From positions 1 to 64,000 of the IMG/VR virus record IMGVR_UViG_3300042923_000307: a stretch of 64,000 nt of DNA; one strand, given 5' to 3'. This DNA is from a virus. Positions 1 through 7,794 of the stretch are shown here, piece by piece. Each line of letters begins with the position of its first letter. The first letter of the stretch is position 1. Made by a program: the position numbers and the translations under genes. Below the pieces are notes generated by a model. That model was not told the origin of the DNA. It did not search any database and saw only the letters and a program-made list of their open reading frames with translations.

Positions 1-1821
1 GTTTTGACCATGGCATAGTTGACAAACTCCATGTTGTGCTCTACACTTCATCGGTGTACGAACATTAATGCTCTTCTTACCTGCTTTAACGTAAGCATCT
101 ATAGTCTTATCTGTTACTAGCCTATTACTGCCCACCTCATATCTGTCTAACAAATCTTTTATGTGGGAGTCATCAATAGGGTATACAATACCTTCTTTCG
201 TACCACAATCGTGCTCTGTAACAACAACATCTAGTACGTTACCAACTACCTCTTTAGCTAAAGCACCACCTGGCGCAACAGAGAGTTTAGCACCTACTGT
301 ACCTTTACGTGTACCGTATGAAGATACCCAGTACTCTGCAGGAGATAGGCCCTCGTTATAGGACTTCTTAATGGCAATAGGTATAACTCTGTCTCTTGGG
401 TCAGCTACAATAGTAGGCGATGCAATAATCTGCATTACCTGGCTCTCAGAACCTTTTGAACCTGTGTAGGCCCATTGGTTAAAAGCATTATCTTTAGCTC
501 CAGCTGTTAGCTTTTGATTAAATGCTTGCGCACCTCTAAGAAGCTCTACCTTATGGTTATACTTATCAGCATCAGACATTCTGCTCTTATCTATCTCAGC
601 AATCTTCTTGTCAACTACTGCGAAGTTTGCATCTCTAGCCCTCTTGAGTTCAACAAGGTCAAAGTCGCTAGCCTTGAAGGATGAGCCCATTTTATAAGAG
701 TATAGAGCTCCTAGCTCTTTAATCTCATCTGCTACACTTGTGTATATTCCTGGGGTAGACTTACCTATCTTACCAAGTACTTGAGCTATTACCTTCTTAT
801 TCCACTCACCTGAATATACTCGGAACTTCTCAGGTATAACATCGTTTACTAACGCTAAACCTGCTGTAGTTGTATTACCGTGTACTACTACAGGGTCATT
901 AGGTTTAATCATGTCGTGCTCTATATCATCCCTAAGCTTTTTCATGTCGGTTACGTTTATAGCCTTTTTCTTAGAGGGCCTAGAGCACTCATACATACCA
1001 AACACAGATTCCTGTTGTGGAAGCATAAGTGGGTCACCAGTACGAGGTGAAAATAGGTTCTTAGATGGTAGCATCTTTTCTAATGCCTCAAGTCTGGCCT
1101 CCTCACTTACAGGTACGTGAACTTGCATAGTGTCGTATACCAGTATATTGTTTCCTATAAATAACGGAAACTCTGGCACGGTAAAGTCATACGTTACTTC
1201 CTCACGCTCGACCTTCTCTACACTTACAACCTCTGACCATGTATAAGGTAGTCTTCGATAAACGTTTGACTTACGAGCTTCAGTTCTAGGTACGAGCTTA
1301 TTATCTTCAGGTACTAATCCTACGTCGTAAGGGTATGCCTTAACATACTCTTCCGTATAGTCGTAGTTTATACCTAAACGTGAAAGTAACAGGCCCATAA
1401 GAACCTTGTCGTGCTCGTCTTCAAATTTATACTCCCACTCTAATCTATCCATACCGCAGAATATGTACACATAAATTAAATCAATTGGAAGTGATAGCAT
1501 ATAATCCTTTGGTTTAAAAACACCATCATCGAGTATGTCTTCTGTGAGCCGTTCTACATCCCCGTCTTTTAGGCCACCTTCGTAGTCTATACTAGACATT
1601 ATAGGTAAAAAGCTACCCATAGAGTCTGCTGGCGGTATAGGCTTAAAGAAATTATCATCGCCAACGGTTGCCAACGAGTGGTCGTCGGTAACAGTTATAC
1701 TATGCCCAGACTTAGTTGTTATAGTGTACATGTCCCCATGCTCAGTATGTACTGTTCTCTCGGTAAACTCGAGAAATCTATTGCTATTGGAGACAGGGCT
1801 ATATGTTAGTACCTTTCCCAT
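1..1821 (-). CDS. RNA polymerase beta' C-terminal part with N-terminal C-intein (partial)
   Basis: This gene runs off the left edge. Its first 230 residues are a C-terminal intein fragment, and the extein resumes at TMQVHVPVSEEA, which aligns with QMAVHVPLS directly after the catalytic NADFDGD of bacterial beta'. Further on are recognisable beta' blocks: a trigger-loop/bridge region (AIKKSYNEGLSPAEYWVSSY, GTRKGTVGAKLSVAPGG, VVTEHDCGT) and the zinc-cluster cysteines CRAQHGVCQLC near the edge. The start ATG at 1821 follows GGAGGA by six bases and a TAGGTATAATA promoter. The matching N-terminal half lies on the other strand at 22016-26143. Trans-splicing would join them into one beta-beta' chain. 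Homology is clear; splicing is inferred. Confidence 0.93.
   Translation of the reverse strand, partial: MGKVLTYSPVSNSNRFLEFTERTVHTEHGDMYTITTKSGHSITVTDDHSLATVGDDNFFKPIPPADSMGSFLPIMSSIDYEGGLKDGDVERLTEDILDDGVFKPKDYMLSLPIDLIYVYIFCGMDRLEWEYKFEDEHDKVLMGLLLSRLGINYDYTEEYVKAYPYDVGLVPEDNKLVPRTEARKSNVYRRLPYTWSEVVSVEKVEREEVTYDFTVPEFPLFIGNNILVYDTMQVHVPVSEEARLEALEKMLPSKNLFSPRTGDPLMLPQQESVFGMYECSRPSKKKAINVTDMKKLRDDIEHDMIKPNDPVVVHGNTTTAGLALVNDVIPEKFRVYSGEWNKKVIAQVLGKIGKSTPGIYTSVADEIKELGALYSYKMGSSFKASDFDLVELKRARDANFAVVDKKIAEIDKSRMSDADKYNHKVELLRGAQAFNQKLTAGAKDNAFNQWAYTGSKGSESQVMQIIASPTIVADPRDRVIPIAIKKSYNEGLSPAEYWVSSYGTRKGTVGAKLSVAPGGALAKEVVGNVLDVVVTEHDCGTKEGIVYPIDDSHIKDLLDRYEVGSNRLVTDKTIDAYVKAGKKSINVRTPMKCRAQHGVCQLCHGQN
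1132..1821 (-). other. C-intein fragment of a split intein (230 residues)
   Basis: Residues 1-230 of the gene carry intein block B (TVTDDHS, the TxxH motif, about residues 44-50) and blocks F/G (TYDFTVPEFPLFIGNNILVYD, ending at residue 230) followed by Thr +1. About 100 extra residues lie between the blocks; I see no clear LAGLIDADG motif there, so they may be a relic endonuclease or a linker. The terminal residue is Asp, where most inteins have Asn. The very long C part and the 26-residue N part make this an atypical split near the intein N terminus. Confidence 0.88.
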
Positions 1822-1855
1822 GTATGCTCCTCCATTTCTTATTTTAGTTCTACTA

Positions 1856-1868
1856 ACTATTATACCTA
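1856..1868 (-). promoter_or_regulatory. class B promoter (TAGGTATAATA)
   Basis: On the minus strand the sequence reads TAGGTATAATAGT about 35 bases ahead of the beta' C-part start. The same core stands before six other mostly structural transcription units in the window. Confidence 0.7.
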
Positions 1869-1875
1869 TGCTGAA

Positions 1876-1915
1876 CCAAAAACGCATCCTAATTGTGGTA
1901 TAAGTATATTGTAGA
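1876..1915 (+). promoter_or_regulatory. class A promoter
   Basis: The element is CCAAAAACGCAT, an 8-base spacer, TGGTATAAG (1896-1904) and GTAGA. The TGGTATAA part resembles an extended -10. It stands back to back with the class B promoter of the beta' C-part. Confidence 0.75.
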
Positions 1916-1949
1916 GGAAATTTATTATACGGGAGGTGTGAGCTATATA

Positions 1950-2339
1950 ATGATTCGTCTCGGATGTACGCCCATTAATAAGCATTTATTTAGTCTCTTT
2001 GTTTTAGGCTTTAGCAATCTTGACAATAGTCGAACAGTACATCTGGATACAGGAGTCTATGTGTGTTCCTCTTTGAAGATATTTTTAGTCGATAATAATG
2101 ATGAAAGGTTCGACTTTAAGTATACTAGGAAAGGCACTGGTTTTTTCACTTCTAGTAAGAACGGAAAGTATGCATTGGAGTTAACGTCCGATATGACACT
2201 GAAAGAAACTTCGGAGGAAACGCCCTACTTCATAGAAGTATTTAGTAGAGGTAGTTATCAAAAAGCAAAGGTGGTTTTACTAGATGGTCAATCAACACGA
2301 GGCCCTGTTAGCCCAAGTAATGCCCTGGTGGAAATCTAG
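1950..2339 (+). CDS. hypothetical protein, 129 aa
   Basis: This is the first gene after a class A promoter. I chose ATG 1950, downstream of GGGAGG at 1931-1936; an in-frame GTG at 1938 is too close to that site. The protein has a hydrophobic stretch (HLFSLFVLGF) near the start and a beta-rich polar body (FKYTRKGTGFFTS, KAKVVLLDGQ). I do not recognise a family. The open frame, promoter and ribosome site support a real gene, but the long spacing of the ribosome site keeps confidence moderate. Confidence 0.6.
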   Translation: MIRLGCTPINKHLFSLFVLGFSNLDNSRTVHLDTGVYVCSSLKIFLVDNNDERFDFKYTRKGTGFFTSSKNGKYALELTSDMTLKETSEETPYFIEVFSRGSYQKAKVVLLDGQSTRGPVSPSNALVEI

Positions 2340-2340
2340 A

Positions 2341-2391
2341 GGCTGGAATCCTCGTACACTAGAGAGGAAGAGTACGAATGAACTCCTAGCC
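2341..2391 (+). promoter_or_regulatory. nested intergenic RNA hairpin
   Basis: GGCT at 2341-2344 pairs with AGCC at 2388-2391, and inside it TCGTAC (2352-2357) pairs with GTACGA (2372-2377). No T-tract follows, so it looks like an RNA processing or stability element rather than a terminator. Confidence 0.5.
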
Positions 2392-2449
2392 CTTAGAAGT
2401 AAAATGCTTTACAGCAAAAACTAAAAATAAAAAAATGGAGGAATTTAAA

Positions 2450-2677
2450 ATGAAAAGAGTAAGCTTACAAGTAGAGGTAAAAAACGCAGTTCAATTCAAT
2501 AGTGCTAAAGAGGTAGAATTGGTTCGCGCGGGTTTAGAGGCTCGTATCAGAGCTATTAAAATTGAATTAGAAAAACCATTGGCTGCTGGTGTTGCTAAAG
2601 TTCTTAGAGACGAAATGTACCAATCCCAACAACTACACGATATATTCGTGGATGTAAAAAGAGGGTTTCAAAAATAG
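2450..2677 (+). CDS. small hypothetical protein, 75 aa
   Basis: ATG 2450 follows TGGAGGAA with good spacing; the earlier ATG at 2435 overlaps that ribosome site and is unlikely. The product is helical and charged (KEVELVRAGLEARIRAIKIELEK) with no membrane segment and no recognised domain. It lies between two class A promoters, the second of which overlaps its 3' end, just upstream of the ubiquitin-like cassette. Confidence 0.7.
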   Translation: MKRVSLQVEVKNAVQFNSAKEVELVRAGLEARIRAIKIELEKPLAAGVAKVLRDEMYQSQQLHDIFVDVKRGFQK

Positions 2678-2709
2678 GATAGTTGTTGTGGTATAAGTAT
2701 ATTGTAGAG
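2669..2709 (+). promoter_or_regulatory. class A promoter of the PRTRC cassette
   Basis: CAAAAATAGGAT, 8 bases, TGGTATAAG (2689-2697), then TTGTAGA. A leader of about 185 bases follows. It contains a small hairpin (GTGGG, CAAC loop, CCCAC) just before the ribosome site of the next gene, and a possible 20-codon GTG-initiated frame from 2746 whose AGGAGG-like site is too close to trust. Confidence 0.8.
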
Positions 2710-2896
2710 AGGTTTAATACTCGATACTTTATTAAGTTAGGGAGGTGACGAAAAGGTCTGCTATTGGGTTTTTCTTAGTCTTTCTTTTTCGCCTTGGTTT
2801 TGGATAGAGGACTCAGCCAAAGGCCGTTGTCATCTCTAATTTTAGTAAAAAGCGCATAGCGCAAGTGGGCAACCCCCACAGAAGGAGGATACACAT

Positions 2897-3613
2897 ATGA
2901 CTAACACTGCACAAAAGATTGCCGAGTACAACGGAACTCAATTCCCTTTCCCAGCTGGTACTACTGCCCCAGTAATGCTTAACACCTTGAAAGCAATGTA
3001 CCCTGAATTGGAAACTGGTGGATACCGTGAAGAATCCGATAAGACTGTGTTCTTCGTTGTTGCTCAAAACAAATCTTTGGCTCAGAAAATCGCTGAGTAC
3101 AACGGAACTCAATTCCCTTTCCCAGAAGGTACTTCTGCCCCTGTTATGTTAAGTACTTTGAAAGCAATGTACCCTGAATTGGAAACTGGCGGCTACCGTG
3201 AAGAATCCGATAAGACTGTGTTCTTCGTAGTTGCACAAAACAAATCCATGGCTGCTGGCGACCAAAAGATTGCTGAGTACAATGGTACTCAATTTCCCTT
3301 CCCAGCTGGTACTTCTGCTCCTGTAATGTTAAACACTCTTAAAGCTATGTACCCTGAATTGGAAGCTGGCGGATACCGTGAAGAAGCAACTAAGACTGTA
3401 TTCTTCGTAGTAGCACAAAACAAATCATTCGCTGGTGGAGCTTCCATCATTGCTGAGTACAACGGTACTCAATTCCCCTTCCCTGCTGGAACTACTGCTC
3501 CAGTAATGCTGAATACTTTGAAAGCTATGTACCCTGAATTGGAAGCTGGCGGATACCGTGAAGAAGCAAATAAAACCGTGTTCTTCGTAGTAGCACAAAA
3601 CAAATCTAAATAA
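2897..3613 (+). CDS. four-repeat PRTRC_C (ubiquitin-like) protein, 238 aa
   Basis: The protein is four near-identical copies of one domain of about 54 residues, starting at residues 7, 64, 124 and 184, joined by linkers of 3-6 residues (LAQ, MAAGDQ, FAGGAS). Each copy matches PRTRC system protein C: YNGTQFPFP, then TLKAMYPEL, then KTVFFVVAQNKS. PRTRC cassettes on plasmids carry one copy next to B, A (JAB) and ThiF genes, as here. A beta-grasp, ubiquitin-like role is inferred from the JAB and E1-like partners. There is no terminal Gly-Gly; Gly pairs occur in the last linker. It has a strong GGAGGA site and mostly preferred codons, which suggests abundant expression. Confidence 0.88.
   Translation: MTNTAQKIAEYNGTQFPFPAGTTAPVMLNTLKAMYPELETGGYREESDKTVFFVVAQNKSLAQKIAEYNGTQFPFPEGTSAPVMLSTLKAMYPELETGGYREESDKTVFFVVAQNKSMAAGDQKIAEYNGTQFPFPAGTSAPVMLNTLKAMYPELEAGGYREEATKTVFFVVAQNKSFAGGASIIAEYNGTQFPFPAGTTAPVMLNTLKAMYPELEAGGYREEANKTVFFVVAQNKSK
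2915..3610 (+). repeat. four tandem PRTRC_C coding repeats
   Basis: The units begin at about 2915, 3086, 3266 and 3446 with spacings of 171, 180 and 180 bases. They are nearly identical as protein but differ at many third codon positions, so the copies are not a fresh duplication and have been kept alike at the protein level. Confidence 0.9.
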
Positions 3614-3626
3614 TTAAAATAAAAAA

Positions 3627-3666
3627 GCAAATGGGAGGGGAGGAGTCTCCTCTCTCGCTTTTTTTT
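3627..3666 (+). terminator. terminator or attenuator after the Ubl gene
   Basis: A GGGGAGGA/TCCTCTCT hairpin is followed by eight T. The next gene's ribosome site begins right after the T-tract, so partial read-through would give much Ubl protein and less of the downstream enzymes. Confidence 0.7.
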
Positions 3667-3678
3667 AGGAGGTTCAAC

Positions 3679-3933
3679 ATGCCAAGTCTTATTGAACTAA
3701 TAGAGGAGATAAACGAATCATCAGTATTTGGAGCAGCAGCGGATACTGTGTACGAGTCCATTAAAAATGCTACATCTGTACAAGAACTTTTACAAATAAA
3801 TATTGATTCACCAGCAGTTATAATCCGTAGCGTAAGAGATACTCTAGCTAGACAATCTACACGTAGAGCTGGGGAGCTTTGCCGCTTAATATCTGCTATA
3901 CCATCTGTAGCTGTACAGGAAGACTTTATATGA
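3679..3933 (+). CDS. hypothetical protein in PRTRC cassette, 84 aa
   Basis: ATG 3679 follows TAGGAGG; the open frame extends upstream through the terminator but without a ribosome site. The product is helical (IELIEEINESS, IIRSVRDTLARQSTRRAGELCRLI) and resembles no family I know. It sits between the Ubl polyprotein and the rest of the cassette, so it may be a cassette-specific partner. That role is inferred from position only. Confidence 0.7.
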   Translation: MPSLIELIEEINESSVFGAAADTVYESIKNATSVQELLQINIDSPAVIIRSVRDTLARQSTRRAGELCRLISAIPSVAVQEDFI

Positions 3934-3946
3934 GGAGGTGTGAAAA

Positions 3947-4942
3947 TTGGCTGAGGTTATGACAGCGGAAGGTGCTAACGACCTTATTGATAAACTTGAA
4001 GTGTACCAAGCAATAAAATATATACAGGAAAAAGGTATTTTAAATAGGTCTGTAGGAGCATCCTTAAGTGATGAACCTGCTATTGTTATTCGTAAATGTA
4101 TTAAAGCACTAGCTAAGCATCTGTTCCCTACTTGTGAACTTAGAATGATTAGTCGTGGTGTACAAGTAACACTAAACCCGCAGCACAGTAAAATGCTGGG
4201 CCTTGTAACAGATTATAACCTGACTGAAACAAGGAATTGTTTAGAACACATACCAGAGTTAAGAACAGTACTCCATACTCTTAACCAGTCAGTAGGCTCT
4301 ATAAGCGGTGTAATAACTACTGAGGTTGTTTCTCGTGGAACTATGATGCTTACTATAAAAGCTGGAATGGAGTCTCTTCGTACTAGAAGAAGTGCTATGT
4401 TCGATTATCTGTACATGATGGTAGAGGGTATGGAGCAGCTGAAAAGTAACTTAGATGCTGTATCATTGGCTATACCAGACGTAGAGGCTGCAGCAGCTCA
4501 AGGTTTAGCTCTTAAACGTGAGGCTGAGCGTCTTAGAGACTTAGAGATAAGCCGTGAAGTAGACGATGTTCTATCGCGTCTAACAGGCGTAACTTATGGT
4601 CAAGGTATTATCTCAGAAGCGAGTCAAGCTGTAGTAGAAGTTGCTACAACAGACACAGGACTATTTATGGAGCCCCAAATACATGCGGCAAACCACGATG
4701 ATGACGATGATGATGATGACGATGATGATGATGTTTTAGACTTTACAGATAGAGCAGGAACTCGGGAAATACGAGATGATGTTGTTGACGTAGTTGACGA
4801 TGATGACGTTTTAGATACTGTTGAGTCAGAAACTACTGCGGGTATCAGACTTCAACGTCAAAGACAAGCAAATACTCGTATGGCTAACGCCGAAGAAATG
4901 GCTAGACTAAATGAAATTATGAGGAGGCAGGGTTTAATATGA
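3947..4942 (+). CDS. hypothetical protein with poly-Asp tract, 331 aa
   Basis: I use TTG 3947, eight bases after GAGGAGG; ATG 3959 is the alternative. The N-terminal two thirds is helical with no known motif. A run of 12 Asp lies near residue 251-262 and a second acidic patch (DDVVDVVDDDDVLD) follows, then a basic C-terminal helix. Its last codons overlap the PRTRC_B start by four bases, so it is translationally coupled to the cassette. Its role there is unknown. Confidence 0.75.
   Translation: MAEVMTAEGANDLIDKLEVYQAIKYIQEKGILNRSVGASLSDEPAIVIRKCIKALAKHLFPTCELRMISRGVQVTLNPQHSKMLGLVTDYNLTETRNCLEHIPELRTVLHTLNQSVGSISGVITTEVVSRGTMMLTIKAGMESLRTRRSAMFDYLYMMVEGMEQLKSNLDAVSLAIPDVEAAAAQGLALKREAERLRDLEISREVDDVLSRLTGVTYGQGIISEASQAVVEVATTDTGLFMEPQIHAANHDDDDDDDDDDDDVLDFTDRAGTREIRDDVVDVVDDDDVLDTVESETTAGIRLQRQRQANTRMANAEEMARLNEIMRRQGLI
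4697..4732 (+). repeat. GAT/GAC microsatellite coding 12 Asp
   Basis: Twelve consecutive Asp codons, ten GAT and two GAC, lie in frame in the unknown cassette protein. The near-pure trinucleotide run could vary in length by slippage. Confidence 0.9.
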
Positions 4943-5652
4943 GTTCCGATAAAATTACAGCAGTAATAGAAAATGGAATAGCCAATGTAAGCTATGAGGC
5001 TAACAATAGAAAGAAATCAAAGACAATTCCAACAGAGGCCCTATGCAAGGCAATACTATCTGGTATGAACACAGGCCGTCAGGTAAACCTTAGTCCGTTG
5101 GGTCTTAGACTTCACGGACGTTCAGGCGACAAGGTAATCGTAGGGTACGAGTTCCCTGAACGCGTAGCTAACATGCCGTTCACAGATGATGACGGTAAAA
5201 AGATTAGCTTTGATTCGGTATGGCCTTGGGGTCTTACGTTCATTGAGTTTAGTGATACTCCAGAAGGACTACAATGGTCTACGTTCTATCAGTTTGGTCT
5301 AAAAGGTCCTATTACATCATTGGATACTATGATGAGTCAATGGCCTGGTTCTAACGTATTTGGAGGTCACAACTGCTGCATAGGTGAGATTAAAGTACCA
5401 AAGATTCCGTCTATTGAGCAAACTGGTGGACTTCCTTTTATATTCTATAATGGTATTAGTAATAGAGACTTATCTGAAAAACGGTTTACACCTTTCGTAC
5501 CAGAAGGTACTAAGAGTAAGATTACAAGACCACTTGAACTTTACAGGTATCTAACTGTAAAAAGCGGTGAACAACCTAAACCATTCCCGTATGATATTAT
5601 GATAAATGCCAAAACAATTCGTTCATTCTTAACAGAAAAGGGGTATATGTAA
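4939..5652 (+). CDS. PRTRC system protein B-like, 237 aa
   Basis: The start overlaps the upstream stop (ATGA-type coupling) and follows GAGGAGGCAGG. The length and the mid-protein motifs (LSPLGLRLHGRSGDKVIVGYE, GHNCCIGEIKVP) fit PRTRC protein B, a family of unknown biochemistry found in plasmid PRTRC cassettes. It lies directly before the JAMM protein, as B usually neighbours A and ThiF. The assignment is from recall of the family pattern, supported by the neighbours on both sides. Confidence 0.7.
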   Translation: MSSDKITAVIENGIANVSYEANNRKKSKTIPTEALCKAILSGMNTGRQVNLSPLGLRLHGRSGDKVIVGYEFPERVANMPFTDDDGKKISFDSVWPWGLTFIEFSDTPEGLQWSTFYQFGLKGPITSLDTMMSQWPGSNVFGGHNCCIGEIKVPKIPSIEQTGGLPFIFYNGISNRDLSEKRFTPFVPEGTKSKITRPLELYRYLTVKSGEQPKPFPYDIMINAKTIRSFLTEKGYM

Positions 5653-5653
5653 T

Positions 5654-6889
5654 ATGAGCAACTTATTTGAACTTAACCGTCAGGCTTATGGAAATGTTTC
5701 TAATGTAGGTACTGTAGTAGCAGGTGTGGCTGCACCTGTAACACCAGTAGTACCAGCTCCATCCGAAGAGGAATTACTGGAGCTAATTGCACCAAGTATC
5801 TATTCGTACCATACCAAATATGCTGATGGGGTAGAGGCCAGTGATAAAGCTCAGCAAATCTTTATGGCATATAATGGTATATTCGTACGTCGTACTGAGA
5901 AGTTTAATGATAACGTAATCTCCGTAATAAGCGAAGTTAAGAAAGTTCCTGGTCTGCGTAGTGTGAAAGAGGGCATACTTGTAGACCTACAGAGCAAAGT
6001 TCCATTCGCTATATTTGAGGAGTTAGTTGCTAACTATCGTGCTGTATACAGACGGGATAGTACGGAGTCTTCTGCACAGGTTTATCGTTTAAAAGAGGTA
6101 GATGATAGATGGCCTGGTAAAGAAGTAGGAGACTATGTGGTTTACTATCCTAAACAAAAGAACTCGGGTGCTAATACAAACTATTCAGAAGATGCGGATG
6201 CTGTAATCAATATCCGTCAGAAACATACTATTGTTATGGAGTCACATGCGCACGCTAATTTTAGTGCTTTCTTTAGTGGTGGGGATGATAACAACGAAAA
6301 AGCACCTCTGTCTTATTGTGTAATTGGTCATGTAAACTCTGATAAAGTAAGCTTTGCTGGTCGTGTTAAGCTTCTGGGAATGCAGAAACTTATGAACGTT
6401 GAAGAGCTGTTTGATGTACCTGAAGGTAAAGGTGATGTTCTTACAGTAGCTAATCTTAGTTTACCAGAGCCAAGCCCTGTAATGTTAGCTAATGCTACAC
6501 ATGCTAGTGGCGGTGTTAAAACAGCTGCACAGATTGCAGAGGAACGTCAAAAACAAGGTATCGTTGTTCCGCATAAAACTTGGGCCGCAGGTGCTCCCGC
6601 ATACAATGGTGGTTATACCAGGAATAATTATGGTACTCATTATAGCGGTGCTGACTACAGAGACTATGGGTATAGAGACTATGATACGCAAGATTATGGT
6701 AAGTATAGAAGCAATAAACACAGCGTACATAAAGCTGACCGTAGAGCTGCTAAAGCTCTTAAGAAACTTGATGTAGAGTGGATTGCTGATAACCTTGATG
6801 ATACAAGAGCTCTTGTTTTACTGGAACTCTTAACCGAAAGAATCGAAGCTAAGACCGCAATGAAAACAGAATTAAAGGGGGATAAATAA
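5654..6889 (+). CDS. PRTRC system protein A-like JAMM/JAB peptidase, 411 aa
   Basis: A complete JAMM metal site is visible: His198-x-His200, then seven residues, Ser208-x-x-Asp211 (SHAHANFSAFFSGGDD). JAB proteins of this type are zinc isopeptidases that cut ubiquitin-like proteins from partners or precursors. The C-terminal region, about residues 310-350, is Tyr/Gly/Asp-rich low complexity (GADYRDYGYRDYDTQDYG), then a charged helix. The gene sits between PRTRC_B and the ThiF-like gene and overlaps the latter by one base. Likely substrates are the four-copy PRTRC_C protein or its conjugates; that is inference. Confidence 0.82.
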   Translation: MSNLFELNRQAYGNVSNVGTVVAGVAAPVTPVVPAPSEEELLELIAPSIYSYHTKYADGVEASDKAQQIFMAYNGIFVRRTEKFNDNVISVISEVKKVPGLRSVKEGILVDLQSKVPFAIFEELVANYRAVYRRDSTESSAQVYRLKEVDDRWPGKEVGDYVVYYPKQKNSGANTNYSEDADAVINIRQKHTIVMESHAHANFSAFFSGGDDNNEKAPLSYCVIGHVNSDKVSFAGRVKLLGMQKLMNVEELFDVPEGKGDVLTVANLSLPEPSPVMLANATHASGGVKTAAQIAEERQKQGIVVPHKTWAAGAPAYNGGYTRNNYGTHYSGADYRDYGYRDYDTQDYGKYRSNKHSVHKADRRAAKALKKLDVEWIADNLDDTRALVLLELLTERIEAKTAMKTELKGDK

Positions 6890-7794
6890 TGTCTAACGCA
6901 ACTACAACCGTGTCTCCATTTCCAAGCCTTCAACAACATATTCCAATCGTGCAGGATGGTATTAATATAATTCAAATTGGTATGGGTGGCACAGGCTGCC
7001 CTGTAGCCATGAACATACTTAAACTAATTGGTGGTATGGAAAAAGACCTACAGACTCGTATTCGTTATATTGGTATTGATGGCGACGTGTTTGAAGAAAA
7101 GAACTTGGGACGACAACTGTGTATCCGTCCTGATATGGGTAAAAATAAAGCACAAGTAATTGTAAGCAGATATGCTAATGCATTTGGTGTTAGCGATAAC
7201 TGCGCGTCTTACTCAGATGAATATATCAAAAGTCCAGCAGACGTTCTTAAGTATATGAATGTTGCTTACACAAATATTGTAATTGATAACCTGGACAAAA
7301 ATCGCCCTAGAGTATGGTTACATGAGGCTGTTAAACAATTCGTATCTAGCTACAAAATTGCGTATGTGTATGAGATTTCTACAGGTAATGGTGAGTGGTC
7401 AGGTCAAGTAGCTATGGGTTGTACACACAAAGTTAATAGTACAATTATCAGACACGAACCTGGTAGAACAGCTATGGATTCTCCATACTACTTCTCAATT
7501 CCTTCCCCATTTGTAGTTCATCCTTCTCTTCTGGATACGACAGTGGATGACCGTGAAGAAGCGCTAAGTTGTGCTGACAGAGCTGCTGCTAACGTACAAA
7601 CTCTAGTAGCTAACAATATGGCTGCTACACTATGCTTTAACTATGTAAATGCTATATTCGCACAATTCATAGCACAAGTTAATGGTAAAGACGATGTTCC
7701 TCAAACCATTGGGACTGTACGTTTTAATGCTAAGAACAATGGTTTTCAAACGGAGCAACTTACGGATACTTATCTCGCGAGGGAGGTACTATAA
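6889..7794 (+). CDS. ThiF/E1-like adenylyltransferase (PRTRC ThiF), 301 aa
   Basis: A Rossmann nucleotide-binding motif GMGGTG lies near residues 31-36, followed by the acidic RYIGIDGDVFEEKNLGRQ block (Asp, then Asn-x-x-Arg-Gln) and the KNKAQV lysine region, all typical of the ThiF/MoeB/E1 superfamily, which adenylates the C terminus of ubiquitin-like proteins. No MoeB-type CxxC zinc pairs are seen. It is one-base coupled to the JAMM gene before it and to the unknown gene after it, matching PRTRC cassettes in which ThiF, A, B and C cluster. Confidence 0.88.
   Translation: MSNATTTVSPFPSLQQHIPIVQDGINIIQIGMGGTGCPVAMNILKLIGGMEKDLQTRIRYIGIDGDVFEEKNLGRQLCIRPDMGKNKAQVIVSRYANAFGVSDNCASYSDEYIKSPADVLKYMNVAYTNIVIDNLDKNRPRVWLHEAVKQFVSSYKIAYVYEISTGNGEWSGQVAMGCTHKVNSTIIRHEPGRTAMDSPYYFSIPSPFVVHPSLLDTTVDDREEALSCADRAAANVQTLVANNMAATLCFNYVNAIFAQFIAQVNGKDDVPQTIGTVRFNAKNNGFQTEQLTDTYLAREVL

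Noticed and set aside
2746-2808. 20-codon hydrophobic leader peptide before the Ubl gene
   Set aside because: The GTG start directly abuts the GGGAGG site, too close for normal initiation, so I did not list it as a gene.
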